From Anaerococcus sp. (GTDB lineage Bacteria; Bacillota; Clostridia; Tissierellales; Peptoniphilaceae): a stretch of DNA of 61,692 nucleotides. The DNA is taken from positions 1 to 61,692 of the forward strand of contig NZ_JAPJPG010000004.1 in the NCBI RefSeq assembly GCF_030825785.1. Reading direction: 5' to 3'. Each line of letters begins with the position of its first letter. The first letter of the stretch is position 1. Positions 16,850 through 26,128 of this stretch are shown piece after piece. The translations under genes and the position numbers were made by a program. The notes beneath the pieces were generated by a model. It made no database searches, was not told the origin of the DNA, and was given only the letters and a program-made list of their open reading frames with translations.

Positions 16850-18406
16850 TTATTGCTTATCAGCGCCTTCCCAATTATCTAATTGTGCTTGTACTTCTTC
16901 TATTACCTTTTCGATTCCTGCTGTATTTAGTTTATCTAGGAATTCTTGATAGTAACTTTCGTCAAAGGCACCTGTCTTAAGGTTGATGGTGTATTCGCTT
17001 TGTGTTTGTTGAATATTTGCTATTTCTGTTGCGATTTTTGATTCATCTAGGGTAAATCCTAGTACTGGAGATGCCACTAGCTTGTCTTCAAATTCTTTTG
17101 CTTCCTTGTCGAATTCTTCATCGCCAATTCCAGGAGCTCCGTCTAGTGGAGTTCTGTTGAAGGCACATAGGAAGGTAAATGATGGTACATCGTAATCGTT
17201 ATCTACGCCATCAGAATCCTTGTTGTGTTTTACAACTTTTCCGTCTTTATATTCGAAGTTTTTGCCTTCAACACCATAAGATAGCATATCTTGTAGGTTT
17301 TTGTCTGTGAACATTCTGTTGATAAAGTCCATTGCAAGCTCTGCCTTATCAGTTTGTGAGTTGATAGAAATCATTTTTCCTGTAGCCTTGTCGTTAGATA
17401 TAAGAACCTTATCTCCAATTATATTTGATACTACTTCGTTACGTGGTGCAACTGACCATATAGCGGCTGATCCTGGTTCTCCTTCACCTTCTGTTAGTAG
17501 AACTTCGTTTTCTGGCATTACTGTTCCTGGCTCAACTTGTGGAGCTGATGGTGAGATGTATCCTTTGTCCATATAATCTTTCATCTTCATGATTTGTTCT
17601 TTATAAAGATCATCCGCATATAAGTTGTAAGCCTTAAGCTTGCCATCTTCTTCTCTTACAGCTACCCCATCTGTAACTTGATATACAGGCTCTGGCATAG
17701 CGAACAAGAAGTCCTTAGATACACCAAATGGATATTGGACGCCTTCTTTTTCTTTTACTTCTTCAAAGATAGGCTCTAATTGGTCTATGTTTTGGATATT
17801 TTTATAGTCGATATTGTATTTATCAACCATGCTCTTAGTCCATACGAATTGGTTGGCTGCAACAACTCCAGGATATGCTGCAGGGATTCCGTAAACCTTG
17901 CCGTCTACACTAACACCTTTTAGCATGTCAGGATTGATTAAATCAACAAATTCCTTGTCTTTCATTAAGTCTGTTAGATCCATCAAAGCATTTTGTGATA
18001 CTAGAGTCTTGTAAGGTCCTGCCCAGCTTGCAGTAAAGGCTAGATCCCAATCTTCTCCTGTTGATGAAGCAAGTTGAAGTCTTTGTTCATAATCTCCCCA
18101 ATCATAGAAGACTAGATTTAAGTGATAGCCAGCTTCTTTTTCATCAAGGTATTCGTTAATCTTACTTACTGTCTCTTCCGTTCCTGCTTGTGGAGTTCCT
18201 ATATTAAGATAAGTTAGGGTAGGAACTTCATCATCTTTAGCATTTTTATCTTTTTTATCGTCTTTGTTTTCTTTGTTATCTACGCTTTCGCTAGTTTCGG
18301 TTTTGTTTTCATCTTCTTCATTCCCGTCATTGTTTCCACAAGCTGAAATGCCTAGAGCAAGCATTAGAGCCATTGATGTGTAAGCAAATTTTTTAACTAA
18401 ATTCAT
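16850..18406 (-). CDS. Oligosaccharide-binding lipoprotein (LplA/NgtS-like), copy 1
   Basis: This 518-residue lipoprotein has lipidated Cys23 in LALGISACGN. A strongly charged linker rich in Lys/Asp/Glu (residues about 30-60) spaces the domain from the membrane. The binding fold contains YLNIGTPQAGTEETV, YDWGDYEQRLQLAS and the DUF3502-type tail NLKTGAFDESYYQEFLDKL. Both tandem copies share these blocks closely, so they arose by duplication. The gene sits 22 bp after the LplC-like permease, in the order permease, permease, binding protein typical of CUT1 systems of the Lpl/Yte group. It has a good AAGGAGG ribosome site. Confidence 0.88.
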   Translation of the reverse strand: MNLVKKFAYTSMALMLALGISACGNNDGNEEDENKTETSESVDNKENKDDKKDKNAKDDEVPTLTYLNIGTPQAGTEETVSKINEYLDEKEAGYHLNLVFYDWGDYEQRLQLASSTGEDWDLAFTASWAGPYKTLVSQNALMDLTDLMKDKEFVDLINPDMLKGVSVDGKVYGIPAAYPGVVAANQFVWTKSMVDKYNIDYKNIQNIDQLEPIFEEVKEKEGVQYPFGVSKDFLFAMPEPVYQVTDGVAVREEDGKLKAYNLYADDLYKEQIMKMKDYMDKGYISPSAPQVEPGTVMPENEVLLTEGEGEPGSAAIWSVAPRNEVVSNIIGDKVLISNDKATGKMISINSQTDKAELAMDFINRMFTDKNLQDMLSYGVEGKNFEYKDGKVVKHNKDSDGVDNDYDVPSFTFLCAFNRTPLDGAPGIGDEEFDKEAKEFEDKLVASPVLGFTLDESKIATEIANIQQTQSEYTINLKTGAFDESYYQEFLDKLNTAGIEKVIEEVQAQLDNWEGADKQ

Positions 18407-18428
18407 TTTTTCCCTCCTTATTAATGAA

Positions 18429-19352
18429 TTATTCCTTAACTGCTCCCAGTGTTAGGCCACTTATGAAGTATCTTTGGAAGAATGGATATGTTATGGCAAT
18501 TGGCGCAGTTGTTATAACTACTATAGCCATTCTCAAAGTCTCCTGTGGCAAAGTTTTCATCGCCTGATTCGCTACACCTCCTATTTGGCTACCTCTTGAT
18601 GCGAGGAAGGCCGTTGAATTTTGTATTCTAATTAAGAGATATTGGACAGGTATTTTATCTAAGTCGTCTATATATAGCATAGCGTTATACCAATCATTCC
18701 AATAACCTAATGTTAAGAATAGTCCAATTGTTGCAAGTACTGGCAAGGATAGAGGAAGCACTACTTTAAAAAATATTTGAAATTCATTGGCTCCATCAAT
18801 CGTTGCCGCCTCAATCAAGGCTTTGGGTATACTTGTTTGAAAAAACGTCCTCATTATTATTATATTAAAGGTTCCTAGAAGTAAGGGAAGGATCAAGGCC
18901 CAAACCGAATTTCTAAGACCTAAAAATTGTGTCATTACTAGATAACTTGCTACAAGTCCTCCGGAAAATAACATTGGAATAGTTGAGACTTTTGTAAAAA
19001 ATCCTTTGAATTCAAAGTCATCTCTGGATAGGGCGTAGGCATATAAGGTCGTAAGGATTAGGGCTAATATTACACCAACCACTGTTATAAATATCGATAC
19101 CTTGTAGGCTTGGACTATAGATGAACCAGAGGCAAAAATTAGCTTGTAGGCATCGAAGCTTATTTTTTCTGGAAACAAACTATAACCATTTGTTGCAAGC
19201 GTTGACTCATCCGTAATTGAAATTATGAATACAAATAGGAAGGGCAAAATCGCTGATATAGTTAGTAGAATCAGATATATATTTAATCCTATGTTAGCTC
19301 CCTTACTTACTTCTAAGGGATCAAAATGCTTTTTCTTATTTACTTTTTGCAT
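18429..19352 (-). CDS. CUT1 ABC sugar permease, LplC/YtcP type
   Basis: This 307-residue membrane protein has six helices. The EAA loop that docks to the ATPase reads LIEAATIDGANEFQIFFKVVLPLSLP. The C-terminus (FQRYFISGLTLGAVKE) is the usual end of MalG-like CUT1 permeases. The N-terminus and the FLFVFIISITDESTL start match the LplC/YtcP subgroup that partners DUF3502 binding proteins. It imports oligosaccharides together with the LplB-like permease 8 bp upstream. Confidence 0.9.
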   Translation of the reverse strand: MQKVNKKKHFDPLEVSKGANIGLNIYLILLTISAILPFLFVFIISITDESTLATNGYSLFPEKISFDAYKLIFASGSSIVQAYKVSIFITVVGVILALILTTLYAYALSRDDFEFKGFFTKVSTIPMLFSGGLVASYLVMTQFLGLRNSVWALILPLLLGTFNIIIMRTFFQTSIPKALIEAATIDGANEFQIFFKVVLPLSLPVLATIGLFLTLGYWNDWYNAMLYIDDLDKIPVQYLLIRIQNSTAFLASRGSQIGGVANQAMKTLPQETLRMAIVVITTAPIAITYPFFQRYFISGLTLGAVKE

Positions 19353-19360
19353 ATATCCTC

Positions 19361-20362
19361 CTAGAAAAGTGATCTTTTTGGATCATATTTTTTGACAATC
19401 TTATTGGCGCCGATAATTAGGACTGCTCCGACTGCTGATTGGAGAAGGGATACGGCTGATGATAGGCCTATATCACCGTTTTTCATAAGAGCCCTAAATA
19501 CATAAGTATCTATTACGTTTGTAACTGAATACAAAGGCCCTGAATCCCTTGGTACTTGGTAGAATAAACCGAAGTCAGCTCTAAATATATTAGCAAGACT
19601 CATTATAAATAAAACAGTAACAACAGGCTTTAACATTGGTATAGTGATGTATTTTATCTGCTCCCACTTGCTCGCCCCATCCATTACAGCTGCCTCGTAA
19701 TATGTCTTGTCGATTCCTGATAGGGCCGATAGATAAACTACAGTGTTATAACCTAAGCCCTTCCAAGCATTAATGATTACCAAAAACACAGGCCACCAAG
19801 TCTTCGTTGTGTACCAATTCTTACTTCTACCACCGAATTTCATAATTAGAGCATTTATCAAGCCCTTATCTGGTGATAGAAAGGCAAATACTGCATAAGA
19901 GATTACAACCCAAGATAAGAAATATGGCAGAAAGAGCGAGGTCTGATAGAACTTCGCAGCTTTTCTATTTAAAAGCTCATGAAGAGCTATGGCGGTAAAC
20001 ATAGCAAGAACTATATTTACAACTATAAAGCAAGCATTGTACAAAATCGTATTTCTTATGATAATCCAAGCGTCATTGCTTTGGAAGAAAAACTTGAAGT
20101 TATCAAAACCAATCCATTCGCTATGAAAGAGGTTATAGAAGAAATTCTTAGAAAAAACCTTGTAGTTCTTAAAGGGGATGATTACCCCAAACATAGGCAA
20201 ATAGCTCATTATGGCAAACCATATAAAGCCTGGTAGACAGAAGGCCATAAGAGGTAGGTTCTTCTTAAATCTTTGGCTAAATGGTTTTTTGGCTTTTTTC
20301 TTTCTTCTTTCTAATTCCTTTTGGTCAATTACTTTTACTTGACCCTGATTTTTATTTTCCAT
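19361..20362 (-). CDS. CUT1 ABC sugar permease, LplB/YteP type
   Basis: This 333-residue permease has six helices after a basic cytoplasmic N-terminus (residues 1-35). PLMAFCLPGFIWFAIMSYLP and PMFGVIIPFKNYK mark the LplB/YteP subgroup. The EAA loop is YYEAAVMDGASKWEQIKYITIP. It forms the heterodimeric channel with the LplC-like protein encoded next. NgtP1/NgtP2 of S. pneumoniae belong to the same subgroup and import N-glycan products, which fits the glycosidases downstream. Confidence 0.9.
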   Translation of the reverse strand: MENKNQGQVKVIDQKELERRKKKAKKPFSQRFKKNLPLMAFCLPGFIWFAIMSYLPMFGVIIPFKNYKVFSKNFFYNLFHSEWIGFDNFKFFFQSNDAWIIIRNTILYNACFIVVNIVLAMFTAIALHELLNRKAAKFYQTSLFLPYFLSWVVISYAVFAFLSPDKGLINALIMKFGGRSKNWYTTKTWWPVFLVIINAWKGLGYNTVVYLSALSGIDKTYYEAAVMDGASKWEQIKYITIPMLKPVVTVLFIMSLANIFRADFGLFYQVPRDSGPLYSVTNVIDTYVFRALMKNGDIGLSSAVSLLQSAVGAVLIIGANKIVKKYDPKRSLF

Positions 20363-20373
20363 TTTAACCTTCC

Positions 20374-21015
20374 TTATAAGTTCTTGACTTTAGTCTCATT
20401 TATGAAAGTTCCCAAAAATCCAATTATAATTACTAAGACATAAGTCCAAAGAATATTTGTAATAAGTAAACTTTCTATAACTTCCCAGACAAAGCCGATA
20501 ATAATTGCATATATTGGGAATCTAAATGTTAATAAGCAAGAATTCTTGATAGTCTTGATGAATCCGACATCTTCTCTAAAAGCCCTTTGAAGTATTGTAT
20601 AGAAAATAATATCCCTAAATATTAAGCTTAAAAATATCCTAAATACAAAGAGGACTAGTACATCACTTTCTAGGATTCTCAAGGCATCGGAGAAGTAAAA
20701 GTAGAGACTAAATATCAATGAATAAGTCAAATACTTTCTGATGAACTTTTCTCCGAAGACATCTTTAAAATAAGACCTATAATAAGACTTATAATCAATA
20801 AAAACTGCCTTTACTGCAATAAACTCCCTTTCTAAAGCTAGGGCCAAAAGGCCAATTAAGGGAATAAATAATAAAATATATTTTATAAGACTTCCCTCGA
20901 TTAGGATATTTATCAAGATTAAGGGTGATATTATCAAGCTAGTATATACTATAGACAAAAGGACGAAGAGTATTAGCTCTCCGACTTTGCCCAAAGATTT
21001 CGATAAAGCTTGCAT
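20374..21015 (-). CDS. Multi-helix membrane protein, possibly YesL (DUF624)-like
   Basis: This 213-residue protein has about five hydrophobic helices and no clear motif. Small membrane proteins of the YesL/DUF624 group commonly sit beside Lpl/Yte transporters, and the size, topology and a central charged loop (YRSYFKDVFGEKFIRKY) agree. I cannot confirm the family by eye. It overlaps the end of the MsmX-type ATPase by one base and precedes the LplB-like permease by 11 bp, so it is certainly part of the transport operon. An accessory or stabilising role is inference. Confidence 0.55.
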   Translation of the reverse strand: MQALSKSLGKVGELILFVLLSIVYTSLIISPLILINILIEGSLIKYILLFIPLIGLLALALEREFIAVKAVFIDYKSYYRSYFKDVFGEKFIRKYLTYSLIFSLYFYFSDALRILESDVLVLFVFRIFLSLIFRDIIFYTILQRAFREDVGFIKTIKNSCLLTFRFPIYAIIIGFVWEVIESLLITNILWTYVLVIIIGFLGTFINETKVKNL

Positions 21016-22106
21016 TATACAATTCTCATTGATGTATCTTTATCAAATAGGTGGATTTCATCTAAGTTTATATCTAGATTTATATCGTCGTTTTTATCTA
21101 TTCCTTTAAACTTTCCTTGGACCTTTACTGCTATCTGACTTGCAGCTTCTTCCGCTCTTGCATAAAGAATAGATTCATCGCCAAGCATTTCTATATTTTC
21201 TATCCTTGCTTTAATTGATTTAGCACTTTCCTCTTCGCTACTAACAGCAAATGATTCTGGTCTTATTCCAACTATTATTTCCTTAGCTTCGTAGGATTTT
21301 AAAGCTTCTTTTTGCTCATTAGTTAGTGGAATTTCGTCATTACCAACTTGTATTTTGGAATTTATAACTTTTCCATTAAAGAAGTTCATTGGAGGAGATC
21401 CAATAAAGTTTGCAACGAAGATATTAGCTGGAGAGTCATAGATTTCTTCTGGAGTTCCAACCTGTTGCATATAGCCATCTTTCATTACTACAATCCTTGA
21501 AGCCATTGACATAGCCTCAGTCTGATCGTGGGTTACGTAAATAGTTGTAGTATCAAGCTGGTCGTGAATTTTGGATATTTCTGTTCTCATCTGAACCCTA
21601 AGCTTAGCATCTAGGTTAGATAGAGGCTCATCCATAAGGAAGATATCAGCTTCTCTTACTATGGCTCGTCCTAGGGCAACTCTTTGTCTTTGTCCTCCAG
21701 ATAAGGCTGCAGGCTTTCTATCCAAAAGATTAGTCAACTCGAGCATTTCTGCTGCCCTTTCTACCTTTTTCTTAATCTCAGCCTTGTCTACCTTTTGAAG
21801 CTTAAGACCAAAAGCCATGTTGTCAAAAACTGTCATGTGTGGATAGAGGGCGTAGTTTTGAAATACCATAGCGATATTTCTATTCTTAGGACTTACCTCA
21901 TTCATAAGCTCGCCATCAATGTATAAATTCCCCTCAGAGATTTCTTCAAGACCTGCAATCATTCTAAGTGTTGTAGACTTTCCACAACCAGAAGGTCCTA
22001 CAAAAACTATGAATTCCTTATCTTCAATTTCTAGATTAAAATCAAATACTGCTTGAACTCCATTAGGATAAATTTTATCTATATGTTCTAATTTTAAGTT
22101 CGCCAT
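21015..22106 (-). CDS. msmX: CUT1 sugar ABC transporter ATPase, MsmX/UgpC type
   Basis: This 363-residue ATPase energises carbohydrate import. It has Walker A GPSGCGKST, the Q-loop VFQNYALYPHMTV, signature LSGGQRQRVALGRA, Walker B plus D-loop DEPLSNLDAKLR and the switch His in YVTHDQTEA. A C-terminal TOBE/regulatory domain of about 120 residues follows. MsmX-type ATPases often serve several permease pairs. A second such ATPase sits in the maltodextrin cluster at 31.2 kb, so this one may be dedicated to the glycan importer. It opens the operon and has a recognisable promoter upstream. Confidence 0.93.
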   Translation of the reverse strand: MANLKLEHIDKIYPNGVQAVFDFNLEIEDKEFIVFVGPSGCGKSTTLRMIAGLEEISEGNLYIDGELMNEVSPKNRNIAMVFQNYALYPHMTVFDNMAFGLKLQKVDKAEIKKKVERAAEMLELTNLLDRKPAALSGGQRQRVALGRAIVREADIFLMDEPLSNLDAKLRVQMRTEISKIHDQLDTTTIYVTHDQTEAMSMASRIVVMKDGYMQQVGTPEEIYDSPANIFVANFIGSPPMNFFNGKVINSKIQVGNDEIPLTNEQKEALKSYEAKEIIVGIRPESFAVSSEEESAKSIKARIENIEMLGDESILYARAEEAASQIAVKVQGKFKGIDKNDDINLDINLDEIHLFDKDTSMRIV

Positions 22107-22173
22107 TCTTGCTCCTTACATATAATTTATGAAAAGGATTTACTATTATGTAAATTCGCTTATCGCTAATATT

Positions 22174-22229
22174 ATTTTATAATATCCGCATAAAAAATGC
22201 AAGAAAATGGTGTAATAAACACATTTTCA
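22174..22229 (-). promoter_or_regulatory. Promoter of the glycan transporter operon with adjacent inverted repeat
   Basis: On the minus strand TTGCAT (22197-22202) and TAAAAT (22174-22179) are spaced by 17 bases. Just upstream of the -35 lies an inverted repeat (22204-22229). Its arms are GAAAATGGTGT and ACACATTTTC around AATAA, with one unpaired G. It may be a regulator site or, because it also follows manA, a weak terminator. Confidence 0.5.
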
Positions 22230-22278
22230 GTATATTTATCCATCCCTCGCATCTTTTGAAAATATTTTCATTTATTCC

Positions 22279-23235
22279 TTATGCAAATGTTTTATCCTCT
22301 ACCGTAAAGGATTCTACAAGACTTATTTCTCCTCTAAGCTCAAATTTTTTGACCTCATCTGTTAGGATAAAGAAGTCTCCCTTCTTAATCTCATAAGACT
22401 TTCCATCTATTAAAATCTCTCCACGTCCACCAACTACACTCCAAAGGCTATAAGGATTTTCTTTTATAAATTCGCTTCTTCCATTTATCTTATATTCATA
22501 AACTTCAAAGTATTTATTTTGGGTAAGAACCCTTCCCTTAAGGCCTTCTCTTTCGAATTCTTTTATTTTTTCTTTGTTTTTATTTATTTTAATTGCCTTC
22601 TTGGATTCTTCTATATGAAGATCCCTTAGCTTTCCATCATCATCTCTTCTATCATAGTCATAGAGTCTGTAGGTTATATCGCTTGCTTGTTGGATTTCTA
22701 GGATTAGAGATCCCTTCTTTATGGCATGGACTGTGCCTGCTTCTACGAAAAAGAAATCTCCCTTCTTAGCTGGGACTTCTCTTAAAAGCTCATCCCACTT
22801 TCTCTCGTCAATGAGTTTTATAGCCTCGTTTTTATCATCTACCTTAAGGCAATAGATAATTGAGGCAGGCTCTTCGTTTAGGATGTACCAGCATTCGGTC
22901 TTTCCTCTAGAGTCTTCAAGCTCTCTTGCCATAGCATCATCTGGGTGAACTTGGATTGATAGGTCAGTGTTGGCATCTATAATCTTAACAAGGAGGGGAA
23001 GGGTCGCATCTTTCGGATTTCCAAAAAGCTCCTTGTGCTTTTGGTAAACTTCTTCTAAGCTTTTGCCCTTATATTCTCCATTAGTAATGATAGAACTCAT
23101 ATCTCCCATATCGGAAATAGCCCAATATTCTCCTGTCTTATCTGAAGGGATATCATAAGAATAGATTTCTCTAAGTCTCTTTCCTCCCCAGATTTTCTCT
23201 CTGAATTTTCCTTCTAGAAATAAAATTTTCTCCAT
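22279..23235 (-). CDS. manA: Mannose-6-phosphate isomerase, class I
   Basis: This zinc-dependent cupin enzyme interconverts mannose-6-P and fructose-6-P. The 318-residue length fits the short Gram-positive form. Visible motifs are SIQVHPDDAMARE (zinc His and metal region), KTECWYILN and ILEIQQASDITYRLYDYDR, with the catalytic Arg in the last. The N-terminal KIWGGKRLREIY is typical. It lies upstream of the glycan importer and downstream of pepC on the minus strand. It completes the path for mannose released by GH38 and GH125 and phosphorylated by the ROK kinase. Confidence 0.94.
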   Translation of the reverse strand: MEKILFLEGKFREKIWGGKRLREIYSYDIPSDKTGEYWAISDMGDMSSIITNGEYKGKSLEEVYQKHKELFGNPKDATLPLLVKIIDANTDLSIQVHPDDAMARELEDSRGKTECWYILNEEPASIIYCLKVDDKNEAIKLIDERKWDELLREVPAKKGDFFFVEAGTVHAIKKGSLILEIQQASDITYRLYDYDRRDDDGKLRDLHIEESKKAIKINKNKEKIKEFEREGLKGRVLTQNKYFEVYEYKINGRSEFIKENPYSLWSVVGGRGEILIDGKSYEIKKGDFFILTDEVKKFELRGEISLVESFTVEDKTFA

Positions 23236-23311
23236 AAAATCTCCTCTATCTTTTTCTTACTCTTATCTTATAATAAATTTTAGGAAAAGTGAAATTTAAT
23301 CCCAAAAGAAA

Positions 23312-23328
23312 AAGGCCCAAAGGCCCTT
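23312..23328 (-). terminator. Terminator after pepC
   Basis: AAGGGCC-TTT-GGGCCTT on the minus strand forms a short stem with one G-G mismatch, then TTTTTCTTTT. It lies just past the stop of the pepC gene. Confidence 0.65.
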
Positions 23329-23330
23329 AT

Positions 23331-24659
23331 CTATCTTGCAAGAGATCCCATTGGGTCCCATGGTTTTAGGTGGATTGGGTCTTTGTCCCAAGCCTTTCTT
23401 TGATCTTCTGTTAGATATTTCTTATCTACTGCGATTTGATACATATATTCATCAAACCAAGCATCGCTCATTACTAGATAGCCCTTGTTTCCTGCCCTAT
23501 CTCCCCAAGAATTTTCTATCTTCCATCTTACTGGATTTCCGTCTTCATCAAAGTCAACTCCTGTGAATACCATGGCGTGAGTCATCAAGCTTTCTGAGTA
23601 GTCGAGTCTTTCTTCCTTAGTCATTTCAAAGTCTAGGTCGAAGATTTCTTTGATATTAAAGGCCTTAGTATCTAGGATTCCTTCCTCTCTGATAAAGCTT
23701 TGGCCTACATCACAGCCCATCCATACAGGAAAGCCATCCTTAAGTTGTTTAATAGCAGCCTTTTTTAAATCGTCTATAGGAAGATTTAGGTATTTAACTT
23801 CCTTACCTTCTACGACATTGCCCAGATAATCTACCGTAAAAGTTTCGTTAAATGGCTTATCTTCGGTAGGGCCATTTATTAAAGAAATATAATCGTCTAG
23901 ATTCATCTTCACATATTTGTCGAAAAATTCCTTAGGAGTAAGGCCTGTCTCCTTTATATAATTATCGTCCTTATCCCTTGCCTCAAAGTCGATTTTCTTT
24001 GGTGGAGTTCCTAAAATTACACTTAGGGCCCTGTAGATATCTTCATTGAAACCATCTTTCATAGCCTCTAAGTCTTCTAGGCTCTTTCCCTCTTTGTGGG
24101 CATTTCTTAAGTCTTTGGCAAAAGATCTTAGCATTTTGGTAAGATAAGCATCCATCTCTCTGGTAGCAGATGAAGATTTAACTTCTGGCATGGCGTATTT
24201 TGGTACAACTCCGTATTTGTTGACTAAGTTTACGAACATGTCCCATTGGCCCCCATCTCCCAAGGGATCAGCTAAGATGTGTTTTACTAGTCTTCCTTGG
24301 AGGTCTTCGTCTACAGTTTTTATTATAGATTCAAGAAAATAATTGCTCTTTTCTAGCTTATCAAAAAATAGGGGATAGGCTTGGGAAAGCTCGAAAGTCT
24401 CAAGATTATAATCCTTGATTATCCTATATCTCATTGTGTTTAGGGCGGAGAACATCCAGCAACGACCGGATTGCTTTTGATCTGTTATCTCTCCTTGCTT
24501 AAGCTCAATCGAAAAAGAGTGGCGCATGTCCTTGATCACGTCAGGGTCGATTGCAGCTTCTGTAATTCCGTTTCTTGTTACTGCACTTTGGGCAATCACA
24601 TTTGCCCTGTCGGCATAAAATTTCTCGTCTAAGTCTTTAAATTTATCTTTGTTAATCAT
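23331..24659 (-). CDS. pepC: Aminopeptidase C (bleomycin hydrolase family, C1B)
   Basis: This 442-residue cytoplasmic cysteine aminopeptidase is of the PepC type. The catalytic Cys lies in QKQSGRCWMFSALN, the His in THAMVFTGVDFDEDG and the Asn in RWKIENSWGDR. The length is normal for the family, which forms hexameric barrels with the C-terminus folded into the active site. It trims peptides after import. It is monocistronic, with its own ribosome site (AGGTG) and terminator. Confidence 0.95.
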   Translation of the reverse strand: MINKDKFKDLDEKFYADRANVIAQSAVTRNGITEAAIDPDVIKDMRHSFSIELKQGEITDQKQSGRCWMFSALNTMRYRIIKDYNLETFELSQAYPLFFDKLEKSNYFLESIIKTVDEDLQGRLVKHILADPLGDGGQWDMFVNLVNKYGVVPKYAMPEVKSSSATREMDAYLTKMLRSFAKDLRNAHKEGKSLEDLEAMKDGFNEDIYRALSVILGTPPKKIDFEARDKDDNYIKETGLTPKEFFDKYVKMNLDDYISLINGPTEDKPFNETFTVDYLGNVVEGKEVKYLNLPIDDLKKAAIKQLKDGFPVWMGCDVGQSFIREEGILDTKAFNIKEIFDLDFEMTKEERLDYSESLMTHAMVFTGVDFDEDGNPVRWKIENSWGDRAGNKGYLVMSDAWFDEYMYQIAVDKKYLTEDQRKAWDKDPIHLKPWDPMGSLAR

Positions 24660-24742
24660 TTTTTCACCTCAATATTATTTTACCGAAAAAGATATGATTT
24701 GATAGTTGTTATTAATAAGATTTTCTTAGCAAATCTGCCATT

Positions 24743-24787
24743 AAAAAAGTGATATATCAGAATATTTACCCCTTCTGACATATCACT
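24743..24787 (-). terminator. Strong terminator of the ABC exporter operon
   Basis: A 15-bp stem (24748-24762 with 24773-24787, one mismatch) is followed on the minus strand by TTTTTT. It lies after the small membrane gene ending at 24823. Confidence 0.85.
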
Positions 24788-24822
24788 CCTTTATCTTTGG
24801 TATTCTTGGATGTTTCTATCTC

Positions 24823-24981
24823 TTACTCTCCAACTTCTTCGGAAGCAATTCCCTTATACAAAAATGCTATAGCTAAAACTCCACTTATAATAGCTAAGAC
24901 TATCTCATTTCTCTTAAAACACAGACCTGCTGCGATAAACCATATTATCGCAATAATTATTCTAAATACTTTCTTTCCCAT
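24823..24981 (-). CDS. Small two-helix membrane protein
   Basis: This 52-residue protein starts at the ATG at 24981 (MGKKVFRIIIAIIWFIAAG), which has AAGGAG 7 bases upstream. A longer in-frame reading lacks a ribosome site. Two hydrophobic helices (about 5-20 and 25-46) end in an acidic tail. Function is unknown. It is last in an ABC exporter operon, 31 bp after the permease stop, and could be an accessory subunit. Confidence 0.6.
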   Translation of the reverse strand: MGKKVFRIIIAIIWFIAAGLCFKRNEIVLAIISGVLAIAFLYKGIASEEVGE

Positions 24982-25012
24982 TACACTCTCCTTAAATTTA
25001 CACCTAAAAATA

Positions 25013-26128
25013 TTACAAGACAAAAATTACAAAACTAAGTAAAAACACAAGAATGCCCAAAATATATTTTCTAGGCGATCTCCAGATTTCTACAGTAGTT
25101 TTCTTTCCCTTAATAGGGTATTTTTTCTCCATCATAAAGGATATAACCGTATCTATTATTGTAAGAGCTATAACTAATCCCACTAGTTTAATGGATACAT
25201 ATTTATAGTTTAGCCCTAATATCACCAAATGTATTAGCAAAAAATAAGAAAATAAAACTTTTATATAATCCTTATCTAGAGATTTAAAGGTCTCAGGAAG
25301 CATGGATTTATATTCTGTAAGTTTATCATCTGTAGAAAATATTGTAAGTAGGGGCGTATTTACTGTAGCAATAGCCAGAGAAATTGGAAGTTTAATATCT
25401 CCTGGCATAAAGATCCTTAGAAATATCAGCATTGCGATTATACCTAATGTGTTTACTATATAAATATTTTCTGCTAGGATAAATTTTAAAAAGTAATTGC
25501 CTATGCTAATCTTAAAACTTCCAGAAGCTTTTTTAAAACTAAACTGGACATATCTTAGATAAAATTTCTTTATAAAAATTATATATATAATCAAGCTTAT
25601 GATATAACTTATATGCCTATGAATTTTATCAAATTTAAAGTAAGTAAAAAATAGAAAAGCAATCAGTCCAATAGATATAAGAAAAGTGAGATATTTTCTC
25701 AGCTTTCCTATATTTGCACTACTAGGAAGGGATCCCGTAACGCACATTATAGGAGTTATCACTAGTAGAAGTATATAATAATCCAGCCTTGCACCTAAAT
25801 AGTAAAAGAGAATAAATATCAAAAGTATTTTTCTTAAACAAGTATCTAGGATAAGTGCTAATATAAGATTGGAATTTACCTCCTCTTTACTAAAAGGAAG
25901 AGCATAGTATACTTCTATATTTTCTCTACTTGTATAAGTTTTTATAAAGAAATATATGGTTAAAATAATTGCCAAAGATATATAGATAAGCAAATTTATA
26001 TTAATTTCTACATTAAGCTCATTATTTTTTGTATAGTAATCGAGTCCATAGTATATAAGGGCTGCTGCTAAAAGATATTTTATAAGTTGAGATTTTGAAA
26101 AAAGATCTTTGATAAATACTTTAATCAT
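25013..26128 (-). CDS. ABC-2 type permease, multi-helix
   Basis: This 371-residue integral membrane protein has roughly nine to ten hydrophobic segments and no soluble domain. It overlaps the ATPase gene by 8 bp and is its partner. YYALPFSKEEVN after the second helix resembles the coupling helix of ABC-2 permeases. The substrate is unknown. Such small ATPase plus single-permease pairs often export peptides or drugs, or act in antimicrobial resistance. Confidence 0.75.
   Translation of the reverse strand: MIKVFIKDLFSKSQLIKYLLAAALIYYGLDYYTKNNELNVEININLLIYISLAIILTIYFFIKTYTSRENIEVYYALPFSKEEVNSNLILALILDTCLRKILLIFILFYYLGARLDYYILLLVITPIMCVTGSLPSSANIGKLRKYLTFLISIGLIAFLFFTYFKFDKIHRHISYIISLIIYIIFIKKFYLRYVQFSFKKASGSFKISIGNYFLKFILAENIYIVNTLGIIAMLIFLRIFMPGDIKLPISLAIATVNTPLLTIFSTDDKLTEYKSMLPETFKSLDKDYIKVLFSYFLLIHLVILGLNYKYVSIKLVGLVIALTIIDTVISFMMEKKYPIKGKKTTVEIWRSPRKYILGILVFLLSFVIFVL

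Noticed and set aside
19979..20236. 85-codon plus-strand frame inside the LplB-like permease
   Set aside because: Fully contained in a strongly supported gene on the other strand, with no ribosome site.
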